Assembly: GCA_937924525.1 (NCBI GenBank)
Contig: CALDSU010000001.1
Location: 310,001 to 374,000 of the forward strand
Length of the DNA: 64,000 bases
Source: an uncultured Bryobacteraceae bacterium
GTDB taxonomy: Bacteria; Acidobacteriota; Terriglobia; Bryobacterales; Bryobacteraceae
Reading direction: 5' to 3'
A program made the position numbers and the translations under genes. The notes beneath the pieces are model-generated. The model saw only the letters and a program-made list of their open reading frames with translations, did no database searches and had not been told where the DNA came from. Of this stretch, positions 17,687-26,614 are shown piece by piece; the first letter of the stretch is position 1; every line of letters begins with the position of its first letter.

Positions 17687-20600
17687 TTCCAAGCCTCATA
17701 AATCGCGGGATAGACCAGCAGTTCCAACAGGAACGAAGTAAAGACGCCGCCGACCAAAGGCGCGGCGATCCGTTTCATCACGTCCGCGCCCGTGCCGGTG
17801 GACCACATAATCGGCGCCAGAGCAATGAACAGCGTCGCCACGGTCATAAACTTGGGGCGGATCCGCTGCACCGCGCCCTCGAGAACGGCGGCGCGCAGCG
17901 CGGCAAGGCTGGTCAGCCCGCCCTGCCGGCGCGCCTTGTCGTAAGCGAGGTCCAGATAGAGCAGCATGAACACGCTGGTCTCCGCGTCGATGCCCACGAG
18001 CGCGATGAGTCCCACCCAGACTCCGATGCTCATGTTGTAGTCGAGAAGGTAAAGCAGCCAGATGGCGCCCACCGCGGAGAACGGCAGGGTCAGCAAGACG
18101 ATCGCCGTCTTCACGATCGATCTGGTGTTCAGGTACAGCAACGCCAGGATCAGGAATAGGGTGAGCGGGACCACCACGAGGAGTTTGCCCCTCACCCGCT
18201 CCATCGCTTCGAATTGACCGCTCCACTGCCAGGCGAATCCCGGGGGCAGTTGGATGACGCTGCGCAGGCGCTCGCGAGCCTCGGCGATGTAGCCGCCGAG
18301 ATCGCGTCCGGCGACCTCGATGAAGACGTATCCGCAGAGCAACCCGTTCTCGTTGCGCAACATCGCCGGGCCGCTGCGCACGCGGATGTCCGCCAGGTGC
18401 GAGACGGGAATCTGGATCCGTCCCTCCCTCGCGGGAACCAGCACGCGCCCGAGCTGTTCCAGGTCCTCGCGGTAGTCGCGCAGAAGCCGGACGCTGACTG
18501 GGTAGCGTTCTCGCCCCTCGACCGTTGTCGTCAGGGCATCGCCGCCGATGGCCGACGTCACGAGCATCTGGGCGTCGTCGATCGACAGCCCGTAGCGGGC
18601 GAGTTGCGTCCGCTTCCAGGCAAAATCGAGGAAATAGCCGCCCCTGGTGCGCTCGGCGAAAATAGTCCGCGTGCCGCGAACCTCACGCAGGGTCGCCTCG
18701 ATCCGCTGGCCGATCTGTTCGATCCGGGAAGCGTCGTCGCCGAAAATCTTGATTCCCACGGGAGTCCGAATGCCGGTGGTGAGCATATCGACGCGCGCTT
18801 TGATGGGCATGGTCCAGGCATTGGAGACGCCTGGGATTTGCAGCGCCTGATCCATCTGGCTGACCAGTTCCGCGGTGGACAGGTGATCCGGGGTCACCCG
18901 GCGGAGGGCGGGCTGCAGCCAGTCCGGCGCCCAGTCCGAGTACCAGGTCTCTTTGCGCCGCCACGCAGAGTGAGGTTTCAGCACGATCACGGTTTCCATC
19001 ATTGATAAGGGGGCCGGATCGGTGGCGGTCTCGGCGCGCCCGGCCTTGCCCAACACGGTATCGACCTCCGGAAAGCGCTTGAGGATGCGGTCCTGCACTT
19101 GAAGCAGACGCTCGGCCTCCGTCACCGAAACGCCGGGCAGCGTCGTGGGCATGTAAAGCAGGCTGCCCTCGTCGAGCGGCGGCATGAACTCAGAGCCCAG
19201 GCGCTGGTAGAGGGGAACGGTGAGCACGACCAGCGCGGCGGAGCCGCCGAGCACCAGCCACTTCCAGCGCAGCGCCCACAAACAAGCTGGCTGATAGAGA
19301 CGAATCAGCATCCGGCTGACCGGGTGACGCTCTTCCGGATGGATCCGGCCGATCAGGACGGCGTTCGCCGTGCGGGCCAGCCAGCGCGGCCGGAAGTGGA
19401 AGTTGCGAACGTGCGTAAGCAGCACCCGGAGGGCGGGGTCGAGCGTGATGGCCAGGAACGCCGCCACGATCATCGTGAAATTCTTGGTGTAGGCGAGCGG
19501 CTTGAACAGCCGTCCCTCTTCCGCCTCCAGCGCCAGCACCGGCAGGAACGACACGGCGATGACCAGCAGCGCGAAGAAACTGGGGCCGCCCACTTCCTGG
19601 ACGGCGGCGACGATCACCTCGCGAGGCTCGCCCGGGCGCCCGGACCGTTCCCACTGTTCGAGTTTCTTGTGCGTCTGCTCCACCACGACGATGGCGGCGT
19701 CCACCAGCGCGCCGATGGAAATCGCCATGCCTCCGAGCGACATGATGTTGGCGGTGATATTCATGCCGTACATCGGCAGAAATGAGATCAGCACGGCGAC
19801 GGGGATGGTGACGATGGGGATCAGGGCGCTCGGGATATGCCAGAGGAAAAGCAGAATCACCAGCGAGACCACCGCCATTTCTTCGGTCAGCGTGGTCTTC
19901 AGATTGTCGATGGCGCGGAGGATAAGGTCCGAGCGGTCGTACGCGGTGACCACGCGCACGCCGTCGGGCAGCCCTGGCTCGATCTCCCTGATTTTCGCTT
20001 TCACCCGGTCAATGACGGCCAGCGCGTTCTCGCCCTGACGCATCACGATGATGCCGGAGACGGCGTCGCCCGTACCATTCCAGTCCGCCAGGCCGCGCCG
20101 CACGTCGGGACCGAGGGTGACGCGGCCGAGATCGCTGATGCGGATCGGGACTCCGGTCTCGCTGGTGGCCACGGCGATGGCCGAGAGGTCGGCGGCGGAT
20201 TTCGCGTAGCCCAGGCCGCGCACCATGTACTCCGCGCCGGCCATTTCGATCAGGCGTCCGCCCACGTCGCGGTTGCCGGAGCGGACCGCCTCGAGTACCC
20301 GCCCGATCGGGATGCCGTAGGCGGCGAGTTTGCGGGGATCGACCTGTACCTGATACTGCCGGACGAAGCCACCGAGCGCCGCAACCTCCGCCACGCCCGG
20401 GACGGCCTTGAGATAGTAGCCGAGATACCAGTCCTGAAACGATCGCAAATCGGCCAGCGAATGTTTACCGCTCGTGTCGACGAGCGCGTATTGGAACACC
20501 CACCCCAGGCCCGTGGCGTCCGGCCCCAGTTCCGTCCTGACCCCCTCCGGCAGGCGCGGCAGCACCGCGGACAGATACTCGAGCGTGCGCGAGCGCGCCC

Positions 20601-20910
20601 AATACAGGTCGGTGCCCTCCTCGAAAATCACGTAGACGAACGAGTAGCCAAAGTCCGAGATGCCCCGCACGTCCTGGACGCGGGGCGCGCCGAGCATGGC
20701 GGTGACGATGGGATAGGTCACCTGGTCTGCAATGATGTCGGGACTGCGATCCCAGCGGCTGTACACGATGACCTGGGTGTCGCTTAAGTCAGGGATGGCA
20801 TCGAGCGCGATGTTGCCCATGGCCCACCAGCCGGCGGCAGTAAGCGCCGCCACCAGCGCGAGCACGGCCAGCGGATTCCTGCCCGCGAAAGCAATTGTGC
20901 GGTCAATCAT
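17647..20910 (-). CDS. cusA: CusA/CzcA-type heavy-metal RND efflux pump
   Basis: 1087 residues, the usual length. It is the inner-membrane proton-driven RND subunit that exports metal ions through a tripartite complex. Visible features include the N-terminal TM and NIALDAIPDLSDTQVIVYSRW signature of the heavy-metal (HME) branch, VTYPIVTAMLGAPRV, the TM4-type segment with MAISIGALVDAAIVVVEQ, FLPVLALEAEEGRLF, and a C-terminal YNMSIGVWVGLIALVGIDAETSVFMLLYLD. Sequence alone cannot separate Cu/Ag from Zn/Co/Cd specificity. The HMBD-bearing adaptor encoded upstream favours Cu/Ag. The start overlaps the adaptor's stop by 8 nt. Confidence 0.93.
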   Translation of the reverse strand: MIDRTIAFAGRNPLAVLALVAALTAAGWWAMGNIALDAIPDLSDTQVIVYSRWDRSPDIIADQVTYPIVTAMLGAPRVQDVRGISDFGYSFVYVIFEEGTDLYWARSRTLEYLSAVLPRLPEGVRTELGPDATGLGWVFQYALVDTSGKHSLADLRSFQDWYLGYYLKAVPGVAEVAALGGFVRQYQVQVDPRKLAAYGIPIGRVLEAVRSGNRDVGGRLIEMAGAEYMVRGLGYAKSAADLSAIAVATSETGVPIRISDLGRVTLGPDVRRGLADWNGTGDAVSGIIVMRQGENALAVIDRVKAKIREIEPGLPDGVRVVTAYDRSDLILRAIDNLKTTLTEEMAVVSLVILLFLWHIPSALIPIVTIPVAVLISFLPMYGMNITANIMSLGGMAISIGALVDAAIVVVEQTHKKLEQWERSGRPGEPREVIVAAVQEVGGPSFFALLVIAVSFLPVLALEAEEGRLFKPLAYTKNFTMIVAAFLAITLDPALRVLLTHVRNFHFRPRWLARTANAVLIGRIHPEERHPVSRMLIRLYQPACLWALRWKWLVLGGSAALVVLTVPLYQRLGSEFMPPLDEGSLLYMPTTLPGVSVTEAERLLQVQDRILKRFPEVDTVLGKAGRAETATDPAPLSMMETVIVLKPHSAWRRKETWYSDWAPDWLQPALRRVTPDHLSTAELVSQMDQALQIPGVSNAWTMPIKARVDMLTTGIRTPVGIKIFGDDASRIEQIGQRIEATLREVRGTRTIFAERTRGGYFLDFAWKRTQLARYGLSIDDAQMLVTSAIGGDALTTTVEGRERYPVSVRLLRDYREDLEQLGRVLVPAREGRIQIPVSHLADIRVRSGPAMLRNENGLLCGYVFIEVAGRDLGGYIAEARERLRSVIQLPPGFAWQWSGQFEAMERVRGKLLVVVPLTLFLILALLYLNTRSIVKTAIVLLTLPFSAVGAIWLLYLLDYNMSIGVWVGLIALVGIDAETSVFMLLYLDLAYDKARRQGGLTSLAALRAAVLEGAVQRIRPKFMTVATLFIALAPIMWSTGTGADVMKRIAAPLVGGVFTSFLLELLVYPAIYEAWKWHFDVKRQLPQS

Positions 20911-22288
20911 GGTGGTGATGGTGAGGAGGCGAACCGCCGCCGCCGGCCGGCGCTTCGGCCGCGCTCATGGCGCCCGCCGCGGACTTCAGTTTGCTCTCCG
21001 CGTCGAGCAGGAAGTTACCACTCGTGACGACGCGTTCGCCCAGGCGCAGACCATGCAGGATGACCACGCGCCCGCCCACGCGTTCTCCCACCTCGACGGT
21101 GCGGGGTTCGAAGTAGCCCTCGCCCTGGTCCACAAACACCTTCCGGGTGTGGCCGGCGTCCAGCACGGCTTCCGCCGGCGCGGTCAGCCGGGGCGCTCCG
21201 GTAACGCGAAGATCCACCTCGACGTACATCTCCGGTTTCAGCGTCAGGCGCGGGTTCGCCAGTTCCAGGCGGACCTTCAGCGTGCGCGTCGCGCCATCGA
21301 GCTCCGGCTGGATATAAGACACCCGGGCGGGGAACGAACGTCCCGGCAGGGAGGGCAGGCTGATCACCGCCGCCGTTCCCACGCCGATGGCGGAGATTTC
21401 CGGCTCGTAGATATCGGCAATCACCCAGACTCGCGAATAGTCCACGATGGTGTAGAGTTCCGTTTCTGGTTTCACCCAGTGCTGCGGAAACGCGTTCCGC
21501 TGCGTGACATGTCCGTGCGCGGGAGAGTAAAAGGCCAGCGCGCGGCGCGCCTGCCGGGTTACCTCAAGCTCGGCGATCTGGTCCGCGGTGAGGTCCCACA
21601 GTTCCAATTTGCGCCGCGCAGCCTCGACCAGCGCCGCGGCGTGGCGGCGGGTTTCTTCGCGCCTGGCGCTGGCCAGTTCATCTCTGGCGCGCAGCGCCAG
21701 CAGGTATTCCTGCTGTGCCGCGAGAAGATGCGGGCTGTAGAGACGGAAGAGCAGTTCGCCCTTGCGAACCTGCTGGCCTACGAATCCCACCGCCACGTCC
21801 TCGATCCATCCCTCGATCTTGGCGTGGACGTGATGGATGCGCGTTTCGTCCGCCGTCACACGCCCCACGGCGTGAATGGTCCGCGCCACGGAGGTCATCT
21901 CCACCGTGCCGTAAGTGACGCCGATGAGTTGTTGTTTCCGCCGCGGCACGCGCAGCGCGCCCGGCGGGGGGGCGCCCTCCTGGTGCGGCGCCAGTTCGTT
22001 GCCGGTTTCGGGATTAAAGCCGGGGTTCCCAGACCGGTATGCAGGTTGCTCAGGATCGTAGTAGTAAAGCACCTTGGGCTCCGCGGGCGCCGCGCCGTTC
22101 GCGTAGACCGGTTCGAGAGCCATGCCGCAGTCCGGCGCTATCCCGGGGCGGTCGGACTTATAGCTGGGGTGCATGGGGTCAACCCAATACAGAACTGTGC
22201 GTTCCGGTTTCGCCGTCCCGGCTCCGCGGAAGAAGTAGCCGGCGGTGAAGGCGCCGGCGAGCAGAAGCACGCCCAGGACGCGCCTCAT
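20903..22288 (-). CDS. cusB: CusB-type periplasmic adaptor with duplicated heavy-metal-binding domain and His tail
   Basis: 461 residues from an ATG at 22288 that overlaps the cusC stop (ATGA). A TM/signal anchor (about 3-20) is followed by an HMBD motif, YWVDPMHPSYKSDRPGIAPDCGMALEPVY. A second copy, YYYDPEQPAYRSGNPGFNPETGNELAPH, has lost the Met-His and Cys-Gly-Met positions. Next come the barrel-sandwich, alpha-hairpin (EYLLALRARDELASARREETRRHAAAL) and membrane-proximal domains of an RND adaptor. The C-terminus is SPPHHHHHD, a likely metal-binding tail. It couples the pump to the TolC-like channel and may hand metal to it. Confidence 0.92.
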   Translation of the reverse strand: MRRVLGVLLLAGAFTAGYFFRGAGTAKPERTVLYWVDPMHPSYKSDRPGIAPDCGMALEPVYANGAAPAEPKVLYYYDPEQPAYRSGNPGFNPETGNELAPHQEGAPPPGALRVPRRKQQLIGVTYGTVEMTSVARTIHAVGRVTADETRIHHVHAKIEGWIEDVAVGFVGQQVRKGELLFRLYSPHLLAAQQEYLLALRARDELASARREETRRHAAALVEAARRKLELWDLTADQIAELEVTRQARRALAFYSPAHGHVTQRNAFPQHWVKPETELYTIVDYSRVWVIADIYEPEISAIGVGTAAVISLPSLPGRSFPARVSYIQPELDGATRTLKVRLELANPRLTLKPEMYVEVDLRVTGAPRLTAPAEAVLDAGHTRKVFVDQGEGYFEPRTVEVGERVGGRVVILHGLRLGERVVTSGNFLLDAESKLKSAAGAMSAAEAPAGGGGSPPHHHHHD

Positions 22289-23514
22289 GGCTCCCACCCT
22301 CCCGTGAGCGCCTCCAGCCGCGCCAGCGCCTGATAGTAGGCGGTCATCTCCTCGTAGTAATGGAGCTGGTATTCGAGGGTCATGGAGAAGTTCGAGAAGA
22401 CCGTGAGGAAGTCCACCGCGCCAGTCTGATAGCTGGCGAGAGACGATTCCAGCGTCAGGTCGCTCTGGGGAACCACGCTTTCTTCATACAGTTCCATCAG
22501 CCGGTAGGCGGTCGTGGCGGCCAGATACTCTTCCTGAATGCGGTAAGCCAGGTCTTGCGCGGTGGCGGCCAGCGTCTTGCGCGACGCCGCCAGTTGCCGC
22601 GACTGCTCGGCAAGCGCTGCGCGCTGCTTGCGGAAAAACGAGGTCGGCAGCCGAAAGTCCACCCGAAACTCGAACATGTCCGGCATGCGGCCCATCGTGT
22701 AGTAGCCGGACGATACGGCGTAGTCGGGGTAGTAATCCTTGCGGGCCAGGTTCACGGCGAGTTGATTGCGGGCCACCTGCTTTTCGTCGCGCCGGAGGGC
22801 CGGGGCGCGGGCCCCTGCTATCGCCAGCAACTCTTCCAACGGGGAAATCAGCGGCTGCGGCCGCTGCAAGTCCGGCCTTTCTAAAGGCTCGCCCGGTTTC
22901 CGGTTGACCAGGCTGAGGATCTCGGCATGACGTGTGCGCCGCTCGCGTTCCAGTTGCAGGAACCGGGCGTCGAGCAGCGCCAATTGCGTCTGCGCTTGGA
23001 GGACATCCTGTTGCGCAGTCTTCCCCACCGCGTAGCGCGCTTCCGCAATCTTCAAAAGAAGCTGCAAGAGTTCGCGGTTGCGCTGGAGGGACTCCTCGGC
23101 CAGGTAGGTGAATCCCAGGCGGTAATAGGCCTGCTTGAGCCGTGAAATCACCGAGAGACGAGCCTCCTGATACCGCTGATAATCGGCGTGCGATTCCGCT
23201 TCCGCGATTTCACCCCGCAGGCGGCGCTTCCCGGGGAAAGGAAACTCCTGCGCCACCATCACGCCGAGGTTGCTGGTGGGATACACACCCAATCCGGCGC
23301 CAGGCCAGGGGCGCCCGCTGCCGGTGTAACCGGCCGACAGCACCGTCTCCGGCAGAGAACTTGCCTGGCCGGGACGGTAGCGCGAGGCCTGATAGCGGTG
23401 AAGAGCCGCGGTGACGACTGGACTATGTTCCAGCGCCTCGCGGATCAGGTCCTCGAGCCGCAGCGCGCCTTGCAAGGGCGCGCAAAGTGCAAAGCAAAGC
23501 CACAGTTTTCTCAT
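22285..23514 (-). CDS. cusC: CusC/TolC-type outer-membrane efflux channel
   Basis: 409 residues with a signal peptide (MRKLWLCFALCAPLQGA) and no clear lipobox. Two internally similar helical halves typical of OEP/TolC proteins are present. Examples are LEDLIREALEHSPVVTAALHRYQA and EFPFPGKRRLRGEIAEAE in the first half, and FRVDFRLPTSFFRKQRAALAEQSRQL with YQTGAVDFLTVFSNF in the second. It forms the outer-membrane duct of the tripartite metal exporter with the next two genes, to which it is joined by overlapping start and stop codons. The preceding Cys-rich gene ends 83 nt upstream. Confidence 0.92.
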   Translation of the reverse strand: MRKLWLCFALCAPLQGALRLEDLIREALEHSPVVTAALHRYQASRYRPGQASSLPETVLSAGYTGSGRPWPGAGLGVYPTSNLGVMVAQEFPFPGKRRLRGEIAEAESHADYQRYQEARLSVISRLKQAYYRLGFTYLAEESLQRNRELLQLLLKIAEARYAVGKTAQQDVLQAQTQLALLDARFLQLERERRTRHAEILSLVNRKPGEPLERPDLQRPQPLISPLEELLAIAGARAPALRRDEKQVARNQLAVNLARKDYYPDYAVSSGYYTMGRMPDMFEFRVDFRLPTSFFRKQRAALAEQSRQLAASRKTLAATAQDLAYRIQEEYLAATTAYRLMELYEESVVPQSDLTLESSLASYQTGAVDFLTVFSNFSMTLEYQLHYYEEMTAYYQALARLEALTGGWEP

Positions 23515-23597
23515 GGGGACCGTTCCTCTTCCGCGCGCAAAGACACCGGGTGCGTGCGCGGAGACACACTCCGGCTATAGCGCCGGGAACGGTCAAC

Positions 23598-23960
23598 CTA
23601 GATCAGCAATGCGGAAAAACGGGCGCCCAGGAGGCCTGGGGGAGCGCCGCTGCGCGGCTCGGGCACGGGCGCCAAACTGGCGAAGAGGGCGGGAGCCGGC
23701 GAATCCGGAGCGGGCTCCGCGGAGACGGCCGGCGGTGGCGCCTGGGGAGTGACGACATTTTCCGCCGCCCAACCGGTGCGGGCGCAATCGGCCTCGGGCG
23801 CCGGTTCGGAGCCTCCGCAGTGGTGTTCCACCTTTGGCGGGCAACAGGCATGCGCCCCGGTCGCCGCGCCGATGGCGCACGCCAAGCAGGGCACGGCAAC
23901 CAGTGCCGCCACCAGCAAAACCATGAGGCGAAGCACACCCACTGCACCCTTAGTATACAC
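23598..23960 (-). CDS. Small exported Cys-rich protein heading the efflux operon
   Basis: Up to 120 residues. The ATG at 23960 includes a possible -10 box (TATACT), so a GTG at 23942 or 23936, after AAGGG, may be the true start. The hydrophobic LVAALVAVPCLACAIGA looks like a signal segment. It is followed by GAHACCPPKVEHHCGGSEP, then a Pro/Ala-rich low-complexity tail. Clustered CC, HH and C residues suggest metal binding, in line with the adjacent cusCBA-type genes. No known family is recognised. Its reality rests on the signal segment, Cys cluster and operon position, because long shadow frames overlap it. Confidence 0.55.
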   Translation of the reverse strand: MYTKGAVGVLRLMVLLVAALVAVPCLACAIGAATGAHACCPPKVEHHCGGSEPAPEADCARTGWAAENVVTPQAPPPAVSAEPAPDSPAPALFASLAPVPEPRSGAPPGLLGARFSALLI

Positions 23961-24017
23961 ACGGACAAGCGGGCGCTGAAGAGAAGGCGCGAACCGCGAG
24001 AACTTCGGAGAAACGGC

Positions 24018-25508
24018 TCACAACTCCGCGATGCTGCGAAAACTGGGCGCGAGGGCAGGGTAGAGTCCCTGATACACCCGGTGCGCTCGGGCGTAGAAGG
24101 GCGCTTCCGCGCCGGGACTGACCGAGTCAACTTCGCGAATCACCGCCCCGCAGACTTCGGGCACGCTGGCGTACGCTCCGGATCCGGCCAAGGCCAGCAG
24201 CGCCGCGCCGTAGGCGGAGCCTTCCTGCGTTTCCAGTTGCACCACGCGCTTGCCGAACACGCTGGCCAGCACCTGCCGCCAGAACGCGCTCCGCGCACCG
24301 CCGCCGGAGACGCGCACCGCCTCGACCTTGACGCCCAGCGACTCGACAATCTCCAGGCAGTCCCGCTGGCTGTAGGAGACGCCCTCGATCACCGCGCGGA
24401 TCAGGTCCGCGCGCTGATGCTTCGCCGTTAAACCCAACCATCCGCCCCGGGCGGTGGCGTCCAGGTGGGGCGTGCGTTCGCCCATCAGGTAAGGCAGCCA
24501 GAACAAGCCGTGCGCGCCGACGGGCGCGCCGGCCGCCTCCTCCGTCATCTGATCGTACGTCAAGCCCGGCATTAACTGATTCCGCAGCCACTGCAAGCTC
24601 AGCCCGGCGCCCTGGGTGACTCCCATCACGTGCCATTTGCCGGGCACGGCATGACAGAACGTGTGCACGCGCCCGGCCGGATCGTACGCCACCTGGTCCA
24701 TGTGCGCGAAGACCACGCCCGAGGTGCCGAGCGTGCAGGAGACAATCCCGCCCCGGACGATGCCGTTGCCTACCGCGCTCGCCGCCTGGTCCCCGCCGCC
24801 GCCCACCACGGGCGTGCCCTCCTTCAGTCCGGTCAACGCCGCGGCTTCCGCGGTCACCGCCCCGGTGATCTGGCTGGATTCGTACACGCGCGGAAGGATA
24901 GCCCGGTCCAGGCCCAGCGCGTCCACCATCTCCCACGACCAGCGGCGCCGCACCACGTCGAACAGCGCCGTGCCGGAAGCGTCGGAGACTTCACTGGCGA
25001 ACTCGCCCGTCAGCCGGAAGCGCACATAGTCTTTTGGCAGAAGCACCTGCCGCACCCGCGCGAAGTGCGCGGGTTCGTGGTCGCGCACCCAAAGCAGTTT
25101 CGGCAGGGTGAAACCGGTCAGCACCGGGTTGGCGATGCACTCGAGCACTTTGGCCGGCCCCAATTTGGCGTTGATGGCGTCCACTTGCGGCTGGCTGCGC
25201 TGATCGCACCAGATCAACGCGGGACGGATCACCTGGCGGTCTGCATCCAGGATCACTAGGCCGTGCATCTGCCCGGAGAGTCCGGCGGCGCGCACCTGCT
25301 CGCCGGAGGCGCCGGCCGCGGCGAGCACGCCGCGAATGGCGGCCGCCGCGGCGTCCCACCAGTTCTCCGGCCGCTGTTCCGCCCACAGCGGCCGGGCCAT
25401 GGTCATGTCTTCGTGCGGAGCGGTGAAGCCCGCGCGCACGCGCCCTTGTTCGTCCACCAGCAGCGCGCGGCTGCCCCCAGTGCCGATGTCCAGTCCCAGC
25501 CAAAACAT
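24018..25508 (-). CDS. xylB: Xylulokinase (FGGY family)
   Basis: 496 residues from the ATG at 25508. It phosphorylates D-xylulose with ATP to feed the pentose phosphate pathway. Features: GLDIGTGGSRALLVDEQG (phosphate loop, residues 5-22), the XylB-specific AGLSGQMHGLVILD with M81-H82, and the catalytic base D240 in VVGGGGDQAASAVGNG. Also present are the second phosphate segment LGTSGVVFA and the adenosine motif VRVSGGGARSAFWRQ. The MHG motif favours xylulokinase over glycerol or ribulose kinases. Its start is 17 nt after the stop of the ROK kinase, so the two are probably cotranscribed as a sugar-kinase pair. Confidence 0.93.
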   Translation of the reverse strand: MFWLGLDIGTGGSRALLVDEQGRVRAGFTAPHEDMTMARPLWAEQRPENWWDAAAAAIRGVLAAAGASGEQVRAAGLSGQMHGLVILDADRQVIRPALIWCDQRSQPQVDAINAKLGPAKVLECIANPVLTGFTLPKLLWVRDHEPAHFARVRQVLLPKDYVRFRLTGEFASEVSDASGTALFDVVRRRWSWEMVDALGLDRAILPRVYESSQITGAVTAEAAALTGLKEGTPVVGGGGDQAASAVGNGIVRGGIVSCTLGTSGVVFAHMDQVAYDPAGRVHTFCHAVPGKWHVMGVTQGAGLSLQWLRNQLMPGLTYDQMTEEAAGAPVGAHGLFWLPYLMGERTPHLDATARGGWLGLTAKHQRADLIRAVIEGVSYSQRDCLEIVESLGVKVEAVRVSGGGARSAFWRQVLASVFGKRVVQLETQEGSAYGAALLALAGSGAYASVPEVCGAVIREVDSVSPGAEAPFYARAHRVYQGLYPALAPSFRSIAEL

Positions 25509-25525
25509 GAGTGTGCTCCGATGTT

Positions 25526-26437
25526 TTATTCGAGAAACGGCAGGAAAGCCGCGCCGTACAGGCCCGCCAGGTTGCCCAGCTCGGCCTTTTCGATCCGCGT
25601 CCCCGTGGCGCGGTAGACGGGCGAGCGGCGCCGGCATTCGTTGAGCATGGCCGGCGCGAAGAAATCCCACGCGCCGAGCAGGCCTCCGCTCAACAGGTAC
25701 AACGGGAAATTGAAAATATTGGTCAGATTGGCCAGCGCGATGCCGAGGCTTTCGCCGATGATGGAGAAGATCTCCTGCGCCTTGGTGTCACCCGCGGAAG
25801 CCAGTTTGAAGACGTCCTCTGCGCTCAGCGAGTCGCCGAGTCCCACCAGCCGGGCCATCACCGTGACCGCGGTCGCCGAGGCGTGTTTTTCGAGGCACCC
25901 GCGGTTCCCGCAACCGCAGGGATTCCCGGTGGGGTTCACGGTGAGGTGACCGATCTCCCCCGCCATGCCCACATACCCGTGCAGGACCCGCCCGCCGCAA
26001 ATAATGCCGCCGCCAATGCCGGTGCCCAAAGTCAGCAGCACCAGATCGTCCACGTTGCGGCCCGCGCCCATCCATTTCTCGCCCAGGGCGGCGGCGTTGG
26101 CGTCGTTCTCCAGCAGCACCCGCGCGCCGATGCGCGCCTCCAACTCGTCGCGAATCGGAAAGTTATGGAAAAACGGCAGATTCGGTGAATCCGTGACGAC
26201 GCCGGTCTTGATCATGATGAAGCCCGGAACGCCCACCCCAACTCCCGCCAGCCCGGCGCGCCCAAACTCCTCCCGCAACGCGGCGATGGCGTTCGCCATG
26301 TCCGCAATCACCGCTTCCCGGCCTTCGCTGAGGTTGGTGCTCCCGGAGACCCTGCCCAGTATCTTGCCCGACCGGTCGATGGCGGCGGCGCGCAAATTGG
26401 TCCCGCCCAGGTCGAGTCCGATGGAGTAGTTGCCCAT
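25526..26437 (-). CDS. ROK family glucokinase
   Basis: 303 residues from the ATG at 26437. All ROK kinase marks are present: LDLGGTNLRAAAID at the N-terminus, GVGVPGFI, the catalytic Asp in LLENDANAAALGE, the phosphate loop TLGTGIGGGII, GEIGHLTV, and the zinc cluster CGCGNRGCLEKHAS with its three cysteines and one upstream His. Glucose, or a related hexose, is the likely substrate. In contrast to the divergent ROK protein at 6430, nothing essential is missing. It is the first gene of the two-gene unit with xylB and lies back-to-back with the 201-residue gene at 26615, sharing a 177-nt intergenic region. Confidence 0.92.
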   Translation of the reverse strand: MGNYSIGLDLGGTNLRAAAIDRSGKILGRVSGSTNLSEGREAVIADMANAIAALREEFGRAGLAGVGVGVPGFIMIKTGVVTDSPNLPFFHNFPIRDELEARIGARVLLENDANAAALGEKWMGAGRNVDDLVLLTLGTGIGGGIICGGRVLHGYVGMAGEIGHLTVNPTGNPCGCGNRGCLEKHASATAVTVMARLVGLGDSLSAEDVFKLASAGDTKAQEIFSIIGESLGIALANLTNIFNFPLYLLSGGLLGAWDFFAPAMLNECRRRSPVYRATGTRIEKAELGNLAGLYGAAFLPFLE

Positions 26438-26614
26438 GCCGACCGCAGGATAACACGCCGGATCCAGGGAACTTGTGCCGCCGACTCCCCCGGACGGTTT
26501 ATGGGGCGGATCAGATCTTTCTGTGCGCCGGGCCGCCCGGCTATGGTAAAAAAACGAGGAATCAACTTTTCGGCGTGATCCGTCGATATAAATAGCAGTG
26601 AGGGCTAAGAGGCC

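Noticed and set aside
20903-20929. His tail as a cloning artefact
   Set aside because: The PPHHHHHD coding end overlaps the next gene naturally and is preceded by Gly/Ser text as in other metal adaptors.
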